Under the pieces are notes generated by a model that did not search any database, was not told where the DNA came from, and saw only the letters and a program-made list of their open reading frames with translations. Of a DNA stretch of 37,403 nucleotides, positions 1-6,678 are shown one piece after another. Made by a program: the position numbers and the translations under genes. The DNA comes from Catenulispora rubra (GTDB lineage: Bacteria > Actinomycetota > Actinomycetes > Streptomycetales > Catenulisporaceae). Each line of letters begins with the position of its first letter. Within the stretch, counting starts at the first letter, position 1. The DNA is taken from positions 1 through 37,403 of the forward strand of contig NZ_JAACYW010000090.1 in assembly GCF_015356825.1 (NCBI RefSeq), in the 5' to 3' direction.

Positions 1-10
1 CGGTGAGCGT

Positions 11-52
11 GGCGGCCGTCGGCGGCGCGCTTGTCGGCCGCCGACGGCCGCC
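11..52. terminator. GC-only hairpin, probable terminator of a gene outside the window
   Basis: Positions 11-26 and 37-52 are perfect inverted repeats, giving a 16-bp stem of only G/C/T/A pairs with a 10-nt loop. No T-tract follows, which is common for terminators in high-GC actinobacteria. It lies upstream of the first gene and most likely ends transcription of a gene left of the window. It could equally act in the leader of the oxidoreductase at 120. Confidence 0.5.
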
Positions 53-119
53 GACGACCCCCTTGCGTCTATGTGGGTGAACGGGGTTTCAACTGCTTCA
101 GGTCGGTTACCCGGCGTCC

Positions 120-1694
120 ATGACCGACGAGGCTTACTGGACGAACGGCGGCGGCGAGACGGGGTACCCGAGGCTGGACGGTCGTGGGCGAGCCGACGTG
201 GCGGTCATCGGCGGCGGCGCCGCCGGACTGTGGGCGGCGTGGGAGCTGGCCCGCACCGGACGCCGGGTCGCGCTGCTGGAGGCCGGGCGCATCGCGGACG
301 CCGCCAAAGGCGGCGGAGCGGGTCAGGCCTCGATGATCCAGACGCTCGCCTACGACCGCATCGCACGCACCGCCGGCCCGGACGCGGCCCGGTGCTTCGC
401 CGAGGCGCAGGCGCTCGCGGTGGAACGCCTCGCCGAGGTGGCCGGGGCCCTGGGCGCCGACTGCGAGCTGGAGCGGCGTCCGGCCTACATCTACGCCGCC
501 GACGAGCACGCGCTGCCGGAGCTGCACGAAGAGTGGGCCGCCGCGATCGAGGCCGGCGTCCCGGCCCTCTACGGCAGCGGCAGCGGGCTGCCGTCGCCGA
601 TGCTCGGCGCGATGAGCGTCGAGGGCCAGCTCCAGTTCCACCCCCGCAAGCTGCTCCTGGCGTTGGCCCGCGACCTCGTCCGGCGCGGTTCGGCAGTGTA
701 CGAACACAGCCGCGTGGTCACGGTCGACGAAGGAGAACCCTGCGTCGTCATGACCGAGACCGGCGGCTCGGTCGCCGCCGAGCACGTCGTGGTCGCCACC
801 GGCTTCCCGATCGCCGCGACGTCGGCCGTCCGGCGCGCGCTGCGGCCCCGGCGTGAGCTGTTGCTGGCCGGGGCGGTGTCGGCCGGGCAGGCGCCGGAGG
901 GGATGTACACCGCGGTTGGCGACCTCGGCGGATCGGTCCGCACCGCGCCGCTGGGCGCCGGGACCGACGGGGCCGACGGGGCCGACGGAGCCAGCGGGGC
1001 CGACGGCCGTCGCATGGTCGTCGTAGCGGGAGAGCAGCACGAGCCCGGCTCCGGCGGCATCGCCGAACGCTTCGCCCGGCTGTCCGCGTGGGCCGCGGCG
1101 GCCGTGGGCCTGACCGACGTGACCTACCGCTGGTCGGCTCAGGACTATGCGACCGCCGACCACCTGCCGGTGATCGGCCGGGCCTCCGCCGCCCCGGACC
1201 GGCGCGGCGTCTGGATCGCGACCGGGTTCGGCGGCTGGGACGCGACGAACGCGGTGCTGGCCGGGCGCCTGATCAAGGCCGGGATCCGCGGCGAGCGGCT
1301 GCCGGCGTGGGCGGGGCCGTTCTCGCCGATACGGCTGGAGCAGGACCTGCGGCCGGAGGACACCTGGAGCGGGCCGGTCCGCTCGATCGTCCGGCACCGC
1401 GTCGAGCCCGACGAGCGGCAGGCGCTGGACGCGATCCGGCCCGGCGACGGCGCGGTGGTGGAGGTCGGCGGCGAGCACTGCGCGGCCTACCGCGACGAGA
1501 GCGGGCTGCTGCGGATGGTCTCGGCGCTGTGTCCGCACCGGGGCTGCACCGTGGGCTTCAACGACGCGGAGAAGACCTGGGAGTGTCCGTGCCACGGATC
1601 CCGCTTCGCCCCGGACGGCGCGTTGCTCCAGGGCCCGGCCGTCGAGCCGCTGGCCCCGGCGCGCGCCTATCTGGCGCTGGCGGCGGCGGAGTGA
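120..1694 (+). CDS. FAD-dependent oxidoreductase with C-terminal Rieske [2Fe-2S] domain
   Basis: A 524-residue DAO-type flavoprotein fused to a Rieske domain. The N-terminus has the dinucleotide-binding motif VIGGGAAGLWAAWELARTG (about residues 30-50), and a second FAD contact region TGFGGWDATNAVLAG lies near residue 370. The C-terminal 100 residues carry the Rieske ligands CPHRGC and CPCHGS. This architecture is known from glycine-oxidase-like enzymes whose Rieske domain passes electrons; the substrate cannot be read from sequence. No signal peptide is visible, so it should be cytoplasmic. Residues about 281-298 are a collagen-like run of G-A-D/G-A-S triplets made by 9-bp DNA repeats, probably a surface loop. 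The ATG at 120 has no clear Shine-Dalgarno sequence. A HesB/IscA-like gene follows, a sensible neighbour for a [2Fe-2S] protein. Confidence 0.9.
   Translation: MTDEAYWTNGGGETGYPRLDGRGRADVAVIGGGAAGLWAAWELARTGRRVALLEAGRIADAAKGGGAGQASMIQTLAYDRIARTAGPDAARCFAEAQALAVERLAEVAGALGADCELERRPAYIYAADEHALPELHEEWAAAIEAGVPALYGSGSGLPSPMLGAMSVEGQLQFHPRKLLLALARDLVRRGSAVYEHSRVVTVDEGEPCVVMTETGGSVAAEHVVVATGFPIAATSAVRRALRPRRELLLAGAVSAGQAPEGMYTAVGDLGGSVRTAPLGAGTDGADGADGASGADGRRMVVVAGEQHEPGSGGIAERFARLSAWAAAAVGLTDVTYRWSAQDYATADHLPVIGRASAAPDRRGVWIATGFGGWDATNAVLAGRLIKAGIRGERLPAWAGPFSPIRLEQDLRPEDTWSGPVRSIVRHRVEPDERQALDAIRPGDGAVVEVGGEHCAAYRDESGLLRMVSALCPHRGCTVGFNDAEKTWECPCHGSRFAPDGALLQGPAVEPLAPARAYLALAAAE
961..1014 (+). 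repeat. In-frame 9-bp repeats coding Gly-Ala-Asp triplets
   Basis: Within the FAD/Rieske gene the unit GGGGCCGAC is repeated with small changes, coding GADGADGADGASGADG. It inserts a flexible glycine-rich loop between FAD-domain strands and would be expected to vary in copy number between strains. Confidence 0.75.
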
Positions 1695-1723
1695 TGGACG
1701 CACTGTAGTGATGGACGCACTGT
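1691..1723 (+). repeat. 16-bp direct repeat at the oxidoreductase stop codon
   Basis: GTGATGGACGCACTGT occurs at 1691-1706 and again at 1708-1723, one base apart. The first copy contains the TGA stop of the oxidoreductase. It looks like a local tandem duplication of the gene end. Confidence 0.8.
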
Positions 1724-1795
1724 GAGGGTGTGATGATCGCACCACAGTTCTGCCTCGTTCCGCGGACGTTTGACCGGCCGCGATCGGGTAACCAA

Positions 1796-1825
1796 GGGGG
1801 AACCCATGGATCCGTGGGTTTCTCC
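1796..1825 (+). promoter_or_regulatory. Leader hairpin upstream of the HesB-like gene
   Basis: Positions 1796-1806 and 1815-1825 form an 11-bp stem (two G-U pairs) with an 8-nt loop; the inner 20 bases 1801-1820 are a near-perfect palindrome (AACCCA...TGGGTT). It ends 16 nt before the GGAGG ribosome-binding site of the gene at 1852. As RNA it could affect translation; as DNA it could be an operator. No known riboswitch class was recognised. Confidence 0.45.
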
Positions 1826-1851
1826 GACCGTCCCAGCACCTGGAGGATGTC

Positions 1852-2154
1852 GTGCTGTCTCTCACCGATCGGGCCGCGGCCGCCATTCAGGTCCTGACCT
1901 CGAACTCCGAACTTCCACCCGACACCGCCGGGCTGCGCATCGTGGCCGCCGACCCGAGCCTGAACGGCAACCAGGACCAGTTCTCGGCGTCCCTGGCCAC
2001 CGGCCCCGACGCCGGCGACCAGGTCGTGGAGTCCGGTCCGGCGCGCATCTTCCTGGAGTCCACGGCCGCGACCGTGCTCGACGGCCGCGAGCTCGATGCG
2101 ACGGTCGACGTCGACGGGAGCGTGAAGTTCGTGGTCGGGGAGCCGGGGTTGTAG
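1852..2154 (+). CDS. HesB/IscA-like protein lacking cysteines
   Basis: A 100-residue protein with the fold pattern of the HesB/IscA (A-type Fe-S carrier) family: an N-terminal helix (LTDRAAAAIQVLTS), a central beta-rich segment (GLRIVA...) and a C-terminal FVVGEPGL strand. Real A-type carriers bind iron or [2Fe-2S] through three conserved cysteines. This protein has no cysteine at all, so it cannot carry a cluster in the usual way; cysteine-free relatives are known in actinobacteria with no assigned role. The GTG start at 1852 is preceded by GGAGG (1842-1846) at 5-nt spacing. It follows a Rieske flavoprotein in the same direction, 157 bp away, with a hairpin between them. Confidence 0.75.
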   Translation: MLSLTDRAAAAIQVLTSNSELPPDTAGLRIVAADPSLNGNQDQFSASLATGPDAGDQVVESGPARIFLESTAATVLDGRELDATVDVDGSVKFVVGEPGL

Positions 2155-2185
2155 CCGGCCGGGCTGCGGCCGTGCCCTTTCGTCC

Positions 2186-2235
2186 GATAATCGGGCGATT
2201 CGCAGGTTTCGCCGTTCTCGAATCGACCACCGATT
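2186..2235 (+). promoter_or_regulatory. -10-like box and two AATCG...CGATT dyads
   Basis: GATAAT at 2186-2191 resembles a -10 element but has no convincing -35. Two dyads with identical half-sites, AATCG-GG-CGATT (2189-2200) and AATCG-ACCAC-CGATT (2221-2235), lie between it and the CGNR gene start at 2255. They are candidate binding sites for that regulator. Confidence 0.35.
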
Positions 2236-2254
2236 TCGGGGCAACGGGCCCGGC

Positions 2255-2812
2255 ATGAAGCTCCTCGCCTACGCCGACCGAGCAGTCGAGCTGGTGAACA
2301 CGGACGACCGCGGGGCCGGCCTGGACCGGCTGCAATCGTGCGACGACGTGTGCCGCTTGATGCCGCAGGGCTGGAACGTGTCCCGCACCGCGGCCGAGGC
2401 GGGCCTGGACGAGCTGCGCGAGGCCCGGCCCCGGCTGCGGCGGGTCTTTGAGCTCGCCGCCACCGGCCGGGTCGAGCGCGCCACCGACGCCCTGAACAAA
2501 CTGCTGTGCGACTTCCCGGTCTCGGCGACGATCAGCGACCACCTGACCGGCGACTGGCACCTGCACCTCACCGACGAGCCGAAGGGGCCGGCCCGGTCCT
2601 ATGTGACCGGGGCGGCCTTCGGCCTGGCGTACACGATCGCCGAGCGCGGGCCCGAGCGCTTGGGGCTGTGCGAGGCGCTGCCGTGCCGGAAGGTGTTCGT
2701 CGACACCACGACCAACAGCTCGCGGCGCTACTGCTCGGACCGGTGTGCGACGCGGGCCAACGTCGCCGCCTATCGGGCGCGCAAGCGTGGCGACGTCCAG
2801 ACCACGAGATGA
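2255..2812 (+). CDS. CGNR zinc-finger protein with ABATE domain
   Basis: A 185-residue putative transcriptional regulator. The N-terminal two thirds match the ABATE (stress-induced regulator) domain. The C-terminal ~45 residues form the CGNR-type zinc finger: LGLCEALPCRKVFVD, then RRYCSDRCATRANVAAYRARKR. The four cysteines bind zinc; the usual C-G-N-R signature reads C-A-T-R here, a common variant. Such proteins are thought to bind DNA, but their targets are generally unknown. Start ATG at 2255 has only a weak upstream G-rich stretch. The gene stands alone between the HesB-like gene and malic enzyme, with two dyads in its leader that suggest autoregulation (inference). Confidence 0.85.
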   Translation: MKLLAYADRAVELVNTDDRGAGLDRLQSCDDVCRLMPQGWNVSRTAAEAGLDELREARPRLRRVFELAATGRVERATDALNKLLCDFPVSATISDHLTGDWHLHLTDEPKGPARSYVTGAAFGLAYTIAERGPERLGLCEALPCRKVFVDTTTNSSRRYCSDRCATRANVAAYRARKRGDVQTTR

Positions 2813-2865
2813 ACCCTTAGCTCCCTTGGTTGCAGCCCGCCCTCGCTGAGGCAGATGCTGGTTCC

Positions 2866-4605
2866 GTGACGAACCAGGGCGGCGCGCAGGGCACGCAGGG
2901 CACGCACGGCACGGGGACAGAGCAGGCCCGGCGCCTGGCGACCATGGCCCGGGGCCGCTCGGTCCTGACCGATCCGCGCCTCAACCGCGGCACCGCCTTC
3001 ACCCTCGCCGAGCGGCACGCCCTCGGCCTGGTCGGGCTGCTCCCGCAGGCCGTGGTCACCCAGGACCAGCAGGCCGCGCGCGTCTACGAGCAGTTCCGGT
3101 CCCAGCCGACGGCGCTGGAGAAGTACGTCTCGTTGGCCAGCCTGCGCGACCGCAATGAGGTCCTGTTCTACCGGCTGGTCACCGAGCACCTGGCCGAGAT
3201 CCTGCCGATCGTCTACACCTCGACCGTCGGCACCGCGATCCAGCACTACAACGCCGAATACCGCAGGCCGCACGGCGTGTACCTGTCGGTGGACGCGCCG
3301 CAGGACATCGAGCGCTCGCTGAGCGCCGCCGGGCTCGGGCCGGAGGACGTGGACCTGATCGTGGCCACCGACGGCGAGGCGATCCTGGGCATCGGGGACT
3401 GGGGCGTCGGCGGCGTCGACATCGCGGTCGGCAAACTGGTTGTCTACACCGCCGCCGCGGGCATCGACCCGGCGCGGGTGCTGCCGGTGATGCTGGACGT
3501 CGGCACCGACCGCCAGGAGCTGCTCGACGACCCCGGCTACCTGGGCAACCGGCACCCGCGCGTGGACCGCGAGGCGTACGACGCGTTCATCGACGCCTAC
3601 GTACAGGCCGCCGGGCACCTGTTCCCCGACGCGCTGCTGCACTGGGAGGACTTCGGGACCGCGAACGCTCACCGCATCCTGGACCGCTACCGGGACAAGG
3701 TCTTCACCTTCAACGACGACATCCAGGGCACCGGCGCGGTCACCCTCGCCGCGGTCCTGGCCGGCGTCGCGGCCGGCGGCCGGCCGCTGCGCGAGCACCG
3801 CATCGTGGTGTTCGGCGCGGGCAGCGCCGGCGTCGGGATCGCCGACGACCTGCGCGAGGCCCTGCATCGTGACGGTCTGTCGCCGGAGGAGGCGACGGCG
3901 CGCATCTGGTGCGTGGACCGCTACGGCCTGCTCACCGACGACCAGGACACCCTGCGCGACTTCCAGGTCCGCTACGCCAGGCCCGCCGCCGAGAGCGCGG
4001 ACTGGGCCCACGACGCCGACCGGCACGGTGTGACCCTGGCCGAGGTCGTCGACCGGATCCACCCGACGATCCTGATCGGCACCTCCGGCCGCGGCGGCGC
4101 CTTCACCGAGCCGATCGTGCGCGCCATGGCCGCGCACACCGACCGGCCGCTGATCCTGCCGATGTCGAACCCCACCGAGCTGGCCGAGGCCACCCCGAGC
4201 GACCTGCTGGACTGGACCGACGGCCGGGCGCTGATCGCCGCCGGCAGCCCCTTCGACCCGGTCGAGCGGGACGGCGTCACCTACCAGATCGCGCAGGCGA
4301 ACAACGCCCTGGTGTTCCCCGGCCTGGGGCTGGGCGCCATCGTCGCGCGGGCCATTCGCGTCACCGACGGCATGCTGGCCGCCGCGGCGCAGGCGGTCGC
4401 CGACCGCGTGGACACCGACACGCCCGGCGCGCCGATCCTGCCGCCGGTGCCGCAGCTGCGCGAGACGTCGGTGGCGGTCGCCGTGGCCGTGGCGCGTGCG
4501 GCTGCGGAGGCCGGCGTGGCCGGGGTGGAGGTCGGGGACGGGATCGAGAAGCAGGTGCGGGCGGCGATGTGGCAGCCGGTGTATCCGGAGATCGTCGCTG
4601 TTTGA
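2866..4605 (+). CDS. NAD(P)-dependent malic enzyme
   Basis: Oxidative decarboxylation of L-malate to pyruvate and CO2 with reduction of NAD(P). About 579 residues, the size of the long MaeA/SfcA-type class. Visible landmarks in order: the malic N-domain with IVYTSTVGTAIQHY (catalytic Tyr region) and RPHGVYLS; DKVFTFNDDIQGTGAVTLAAVLAG, the metal-binding acidic site and start of the NAD domain; VVFGAGSAGVGIADDL, the Rossmann glycine motif; IGTSGRGGAFTEPIV and MSNPTELAEATPSDL; and AAGSPFDPV. The start is uncertain: GTG 2866 is used here, in frame with a TTG at 2830 and an ATG at 2944; none has a good ribosome-binding site. The N-terminus includes a short GTQGTHGTG repeat. Cofactor preference cannot be told from the sequence. 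Confidence 0.93.
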   Translation: MTNQGGAQGTQGTHGTGTEQARRLATMARGRSVLTDPRLNRGTAFTLAERHALGLVGLLPQAVVTQDQQAARVYEQFRSQPTALEKYVSLASLRDRNEVLFYRLVTEHLAEILPIVYTSTVGTAIQHYNAEYRRPHGVYLSVDAPQDIERSLSAAGLGPEDVDLIVATDGEAILGIGDWGVGGVDIAVGKLVVYTAAAGIDPARVLPVMLDVGTDRQELLDDPGYLGNRHPRVDREAYDAFIDAYVQAAGHLFPDALLHWEDFGTANAHRILDRYRDKVFTFNDDIQGTGAVTLAAVLAGVAAGGRPLREHRIVVFGAGSAGVGIADDLREALHRDGLSPEEATARIWCVDRYGLLTDDQDTLRDFQVRYARPAAESADWAHDADRHGVTLAEVVDRIHPTILIGTSGRGGAFTEPIVRAMAAHTDRPLILPMSNPTELAEATPSDLLDWTDGRALIAAGSPFDPVERDGVTYQIAQANNALVFPGLGLGAIVARAIRVTDGMLAAAAQAVADRVDTDTPGAPILPPVPQLRETSVAVAVAVARAAAEAGVAGVEVGDGIEKQVRAAMWQPVYPEIVAV

Positions 4606-4612
4606 TCGGTTT

Positions 4613-4629
4613 GACCCATCTGGTGGGTC
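4613..4629 (+). terminator. Small hairpin after malic enzyme
   Basis: GACCCA (4613-4618) and TGGGTC (4624-4629) form a perfect 6-bp stem with a 5-nt loop, beginning 8 bases after the stop codon. No T-run follows. It is a weak terminator candidate. A similar dyad, GACCC-AC-GGGTC, recurs at 4684-4695 just before the ribosome-binding site of the next gene. Confidence 0.35.
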
Positions 4630-4670
4630 TGACCGGCCTGATCGCTCTGTCGCTCGCCTGAGCTGCGCCG

Positions 4671-4676
4671 TATATT
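4671..4676 (+). promoter_or_regulatory. -10-like element of the PRC-barrel gene
   Basis: TATATT sits in an otherwise GC-rich spacer, 33 bp before the start codon at 4709. No clear -35 lies 17-18 bp upstream, so it may be read by an alternative sigma factor or an activator. Downstream come the GACCC-AC-GGGTC dyad (4684-4695) and the GAGGAG ribosome-binding site (4696-4701). Confidence 0.4.
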
Positions 4677-4708
4677 CGAAAGAGACCCACGGGTCGAGGA
4701 GTGCGGCG

Positions 4709-5227
4709 ATGAGCGATTCCGCGATATTCGAGTTGGGGAGCAGGGTGTACTGCTCCGACGCCGACTGCGGGGAGCTGCTGCAGTTCGTCGTCGAACCGGA
4801 CGTCCCGCGCCTGGCCGACCTGGTCGTGTGCTCGGTCGGCGGCGGTGCGCGGCTGGTCGCGGCCGAGTCGGCGCGGCCCACGGCCTATGGCGTGCTGCTG
4901 GACTGCGACCGCGGCGCCTTCAACCGGCTTCCGGCAGCCCGCGTGCGCGACGTCGAGGCCCCGGCGACGACGCCGAGCCTGCCCGACGCGCAGACCCGGA
5001 TCCGCCGGGGCGACCATGTGCAGGCGCTGGACGGCGACGTCGGCCGCGTTCTGGGGCTGGTGGTTCGCCGCGGGGACGGCGCGATCACGCACGTGCTGCT
5101 GACCGCCGGGCATCTGTGGCACCGCAAGCACGTCGCCGTGCCGGTCGACTACGTCGCAGGGCTCGGCTTCGCCGGTCTGGACCTGCTGCTGACCAGGGAG
5201 CACGTGGCGGAGTTCCCGCTGGTGTAG
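4709..5227 (+). CDS. PRC-barrel domain protein
   Basis: A 172-residue soluble protein with two PRC-barrel-like beta domains. The first covers about residues 5-80 (FELGSRVYCSDADCGELLQFVVEP...), the second about 95-165 (RIRRGDHVQALDGDVGRVLGLVVRRGDGAITHVLLTAG...). PRC-barrels occur in photosynthetic reaction-centre H subunits, RimM and many small actinobacterial stress proteins; here there is no attached catalytic domain and no membrane segment. The ATG at 4709 is preceded by GAGGAG at 7-nt spacing, which decides the start although the frame stays open further upstream. The gene appears to be transcribed on its own from the TATATT-containing spacer. Function unknown; an RNA- or protein-binding stress role is only a guess. 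Confidence 0.82.
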   Translation: MSDSAIFELGSRVYCSDADCGELLQFVVEPDVPRLADLVVCSVGGGARLVAAESARPTAYGVLLDCDRGAFNRLPAARVRDVEAPATTPSLPDAQTRIRRGDHVQALDGDVGRVLGLVVRRGDGAITHVLLTAGHLWHRKHVAVPVDYVAGLGFAGLDLLLTREHVAEFPLV

Positions 5228-5245
5228 GGCAAGCTCGGGCGGCCG

Positions 5246-5474
5246 GTGGTGAAGACCGTGCCGATGCGCCCGCATCGCAGGCGGCGCGCGCATCTACGCA
5301 TCTGGCGGCGGGCTGGCGCTGAACGTGTACCGGTCCGCGGCCGGCGTGGAGTTCACGCGGTACGAGCAGTTCGAGCACGACACGCGGGGGATCACGCCGC
5401 GGGCCGGTGGCGGGCGGATCGCGTGGTTCCAGGATCCGGACGGCAACACGTTCGCGCTGGAGTCCGACGTCTGA
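5246..5474 (+). pseudogene. Remnant of a VOC/glyoxalase-family gene with an internal deletion
   Basis: In the frame ending at TGA 5472-5474 the translation ends GGGRIAWFQDPDGNTFALESDV, the classic C-terminal strand of vicinal-oxygen-chelate (glyoxalase/dioxygenase) proteins, preceded by AGVEFTRYEQFEHDTRGIT. Further upstream in the same frame is GGGLALNVYRSA, matching the middle 'GGxxLxVYxSP' strand. In intact family members about 25-30 residues (the second beta-alpha unit) separate these two blocks; here they are joined directly. The expected N-terminal ~55 residues are missing, and a stop at 5250 closes the frame. It is therefore a truncated, internally deleted remnant next to another broken gene. 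Confidence in the family is good; the exact left boundary is uncertain. Confidence 0.7.
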
Positions 5475-5521
5475 CTCACCTCGGATCCGCGCTGTCCGTC
5501 AGACTTGTGTAGTCGTCACCT

Positions 5522-5857
5522 TCAGTCGGCGGGCGGCCCGGTCCGCGTCAGCTGCACCATCTCCGCGGTCACCGCCGCCAGCCGCCGCTGGTCCTTGTCC
5601 GCCTCGGCCGCGCGGCGTCGTGCGGCGCGGATGAAGGAGGCACGCTCGCGTTCCAGGATGAGGCGCACGGTGGGATCAGCGTGTTCGGCGCGGTCCAGGC
5701 CCTCGATCCACACCGTCTCCACGAGGTCCTCGGCCTCGCGGACCAACGCCCGGCCGCACAGCTCCCGCATCAGGCGCTCGCATGTCGCCTTCTGCCTCGT
5801 TTCACGATACCGACGCCAGGTTGCCGGGCCGAACATCATCCACCACCGCCTCGTCAC
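5522..5857 (-). CDS. Small hypothetical protein, charged and helical
   Basis: Unrecognised protein of 105-111 residues. Codon third positions are strongly G/C, as in real genes here, and the sequence is rich in Arg, Glu and Ala with long amphipathic helices (WRRYRETRQKATCERLMRELCGRALVREAEDLVE..., then ERERASFIRAARRRAAEADKDQRRLAAV). No signal peptide or membrane segment. Possible starts are GTG at 5857 (no ribosome-binding site) or ATG at 5839/5836, which follow GAGG at about 9 nt; the latter is more likely. It lies between two gene remnants, converging with the VOC remnant. It might itself be a fragment of something longer, but no truncation can be shown. Confidence 0.55.
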   Translation of the reverse strand: MTRRWWMMFGPATWRRYRETRQKATCERLMRELCGRALVREAEDLVETVWIEGLDRAEHADPTVRLILERERASFIRAARRRAAEADKDQRRLAAVTAEMVQLTRTGPPAD

Positions 5858-6073
5858 ACTCGGGCCATGGGCGACTCAATCTGATCGCGACCGGTTGCCC
5901 CGGATTCTGCGATGTAAACGCCGCCGCCGCCATCCGGAAGCCGCTTCGCAACGGAAGCGACACCTGCGCGAGCTGTGCGAACGCGCCGCCGAGCCGGCTG
6001 GTCCATCCGGTGGACGTGCGGGGGAGCGCGGCGCTCCGGTCGGGATGTCCAGCCCGACGCTCTCCCTGGACGT
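5858..6073. other. Spacer with no recognisable gene
   Basis: About 216 bases between the hypothetical gene and the fragment at 6074. Plus-strand frames remain open, but none gives a recognisable domain and their codon pattern is poor. A short plus-strand stretch, HLRELCERAAEPAG near 5960-6000, looks like a degraded helix of some protein but could not be assigned. Best read as eroded sequence. Confidence 0.5.
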
Positions 6074-6226
6074 TCAGACCAAGCTACGCAGTTCCCTCAG
6101 CTCATCGGCCGGGAACGGATGTGCCACCCACCGGCGCAGATACCCGTCCTCGCCATGAGCATCCAGGACACGCTGAGCGGCGTCGGCGTCGGCGAACACG
6201 GACGCGAGGCGGATGCGAGGCTGGCA
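6074..6226 (-). pseudogene. C-terminal fragment of an unidentified protein
   Basis: About 50 residues ending ...VLDAHGEDGYLRRWVAHPFPADELRELRSLV with a TGA stop at 6074. The codon pattern is GC3-rich and gene-like. Upstream in the same frame the sequence passes straight into the inverted dehydrogenase segment, so the fragment has lost its own start. The parent family was not recognised. It may be what lay beside the dehydrogenase before the rearrangement. Confidence 0.4.
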
Positions 6227-6245
6227 CGACCGCCACAGCAGGGTG

Positions 6246-6659
6246 CCGGACCCCCGGGGATCGCCGAACGGACGACGTCGCAGACTCCGCAGCGGTCGAG
6301 CGCATCCTGGACGAATCATCGAGGCGATCTGGATGACGCTGCCGGGGCGGGTCATGTGCGGGACGGCCGATTTGAGGACGTCGAAGCAGCCGGTCAGGTT
6401 CACCGTCAGGACGCGGTCCCAGTCCTGGCTGGTGGTCGTGGCGAGGGAGTCCGGTGACATGAGGCCGGCCGAGTTGACCACGATGGCGAGGCTCTGGTTG
6501 AACCGCAGCCACATCGCAGACCGCACCCCGCTCCGCACCGTCGGCGCACCGGAAGACATCGCCCACGCGATCCTCTACCTCGCGAGCGGCCTGTCAGCCT
6601 TCGTGACGGGCGCCGACATCCTGGTCGACGGCGGACTGATCTCCGTCATCAACCTGTGA
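6246..6659 (+). pseudogene. Short-chain dehydrogenase remnant with its central part inverted
   Basis: Three blocks of one SDR fold can be seen. On the plus strand near 6276-6336: DVADSAAVERILDESSRR, the segment before beta-4. On the minus strand at 6493-6317: LAIVVNSAGLMSPDSL...DWDRVLTVNLTGCFDVLKSAVPHM...GSVIQIAS, the NNAG strand through beta-5. On the plus strand from 6504 to the stop at 6657: RTPLRTVGAPEDIAHAILYLASGLSAFVTGADILVDGG, the standard C-terminus. Block order is exactly what an in-place inversion of the middle block would give. The active-site YxxxK segment and the N-terminal glycine motif are absent. The gene is dead. Confidence 0.75.
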
Positions 6660-6678
6660 ACCGCAGCAGACAACCCGA

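Noticed and set aside
1741..1850. Riboswitch (c-di-AMP/ydaO-like) upstream of the HesB-like gene
   Set aside because: Only one simple hairpin is visible; the conserved multi-helix core of that class could not be aligned.
69..1886. Long minus-strand open frame opposite the FAD/Rieske gene (605 codons)
   Set aside because: Shadow frame caused by high GC. The plus frame has clear FAD and Rieske motifs; the minus translation has no recognisable domain and is Arg/Gly/Ala-rich.
2770..4881. 703-codon minus-strand frame opposite malic enzyme
   Set aside because: Composition-driven shadow; malic-enzyme motifs lie in the plus frame.
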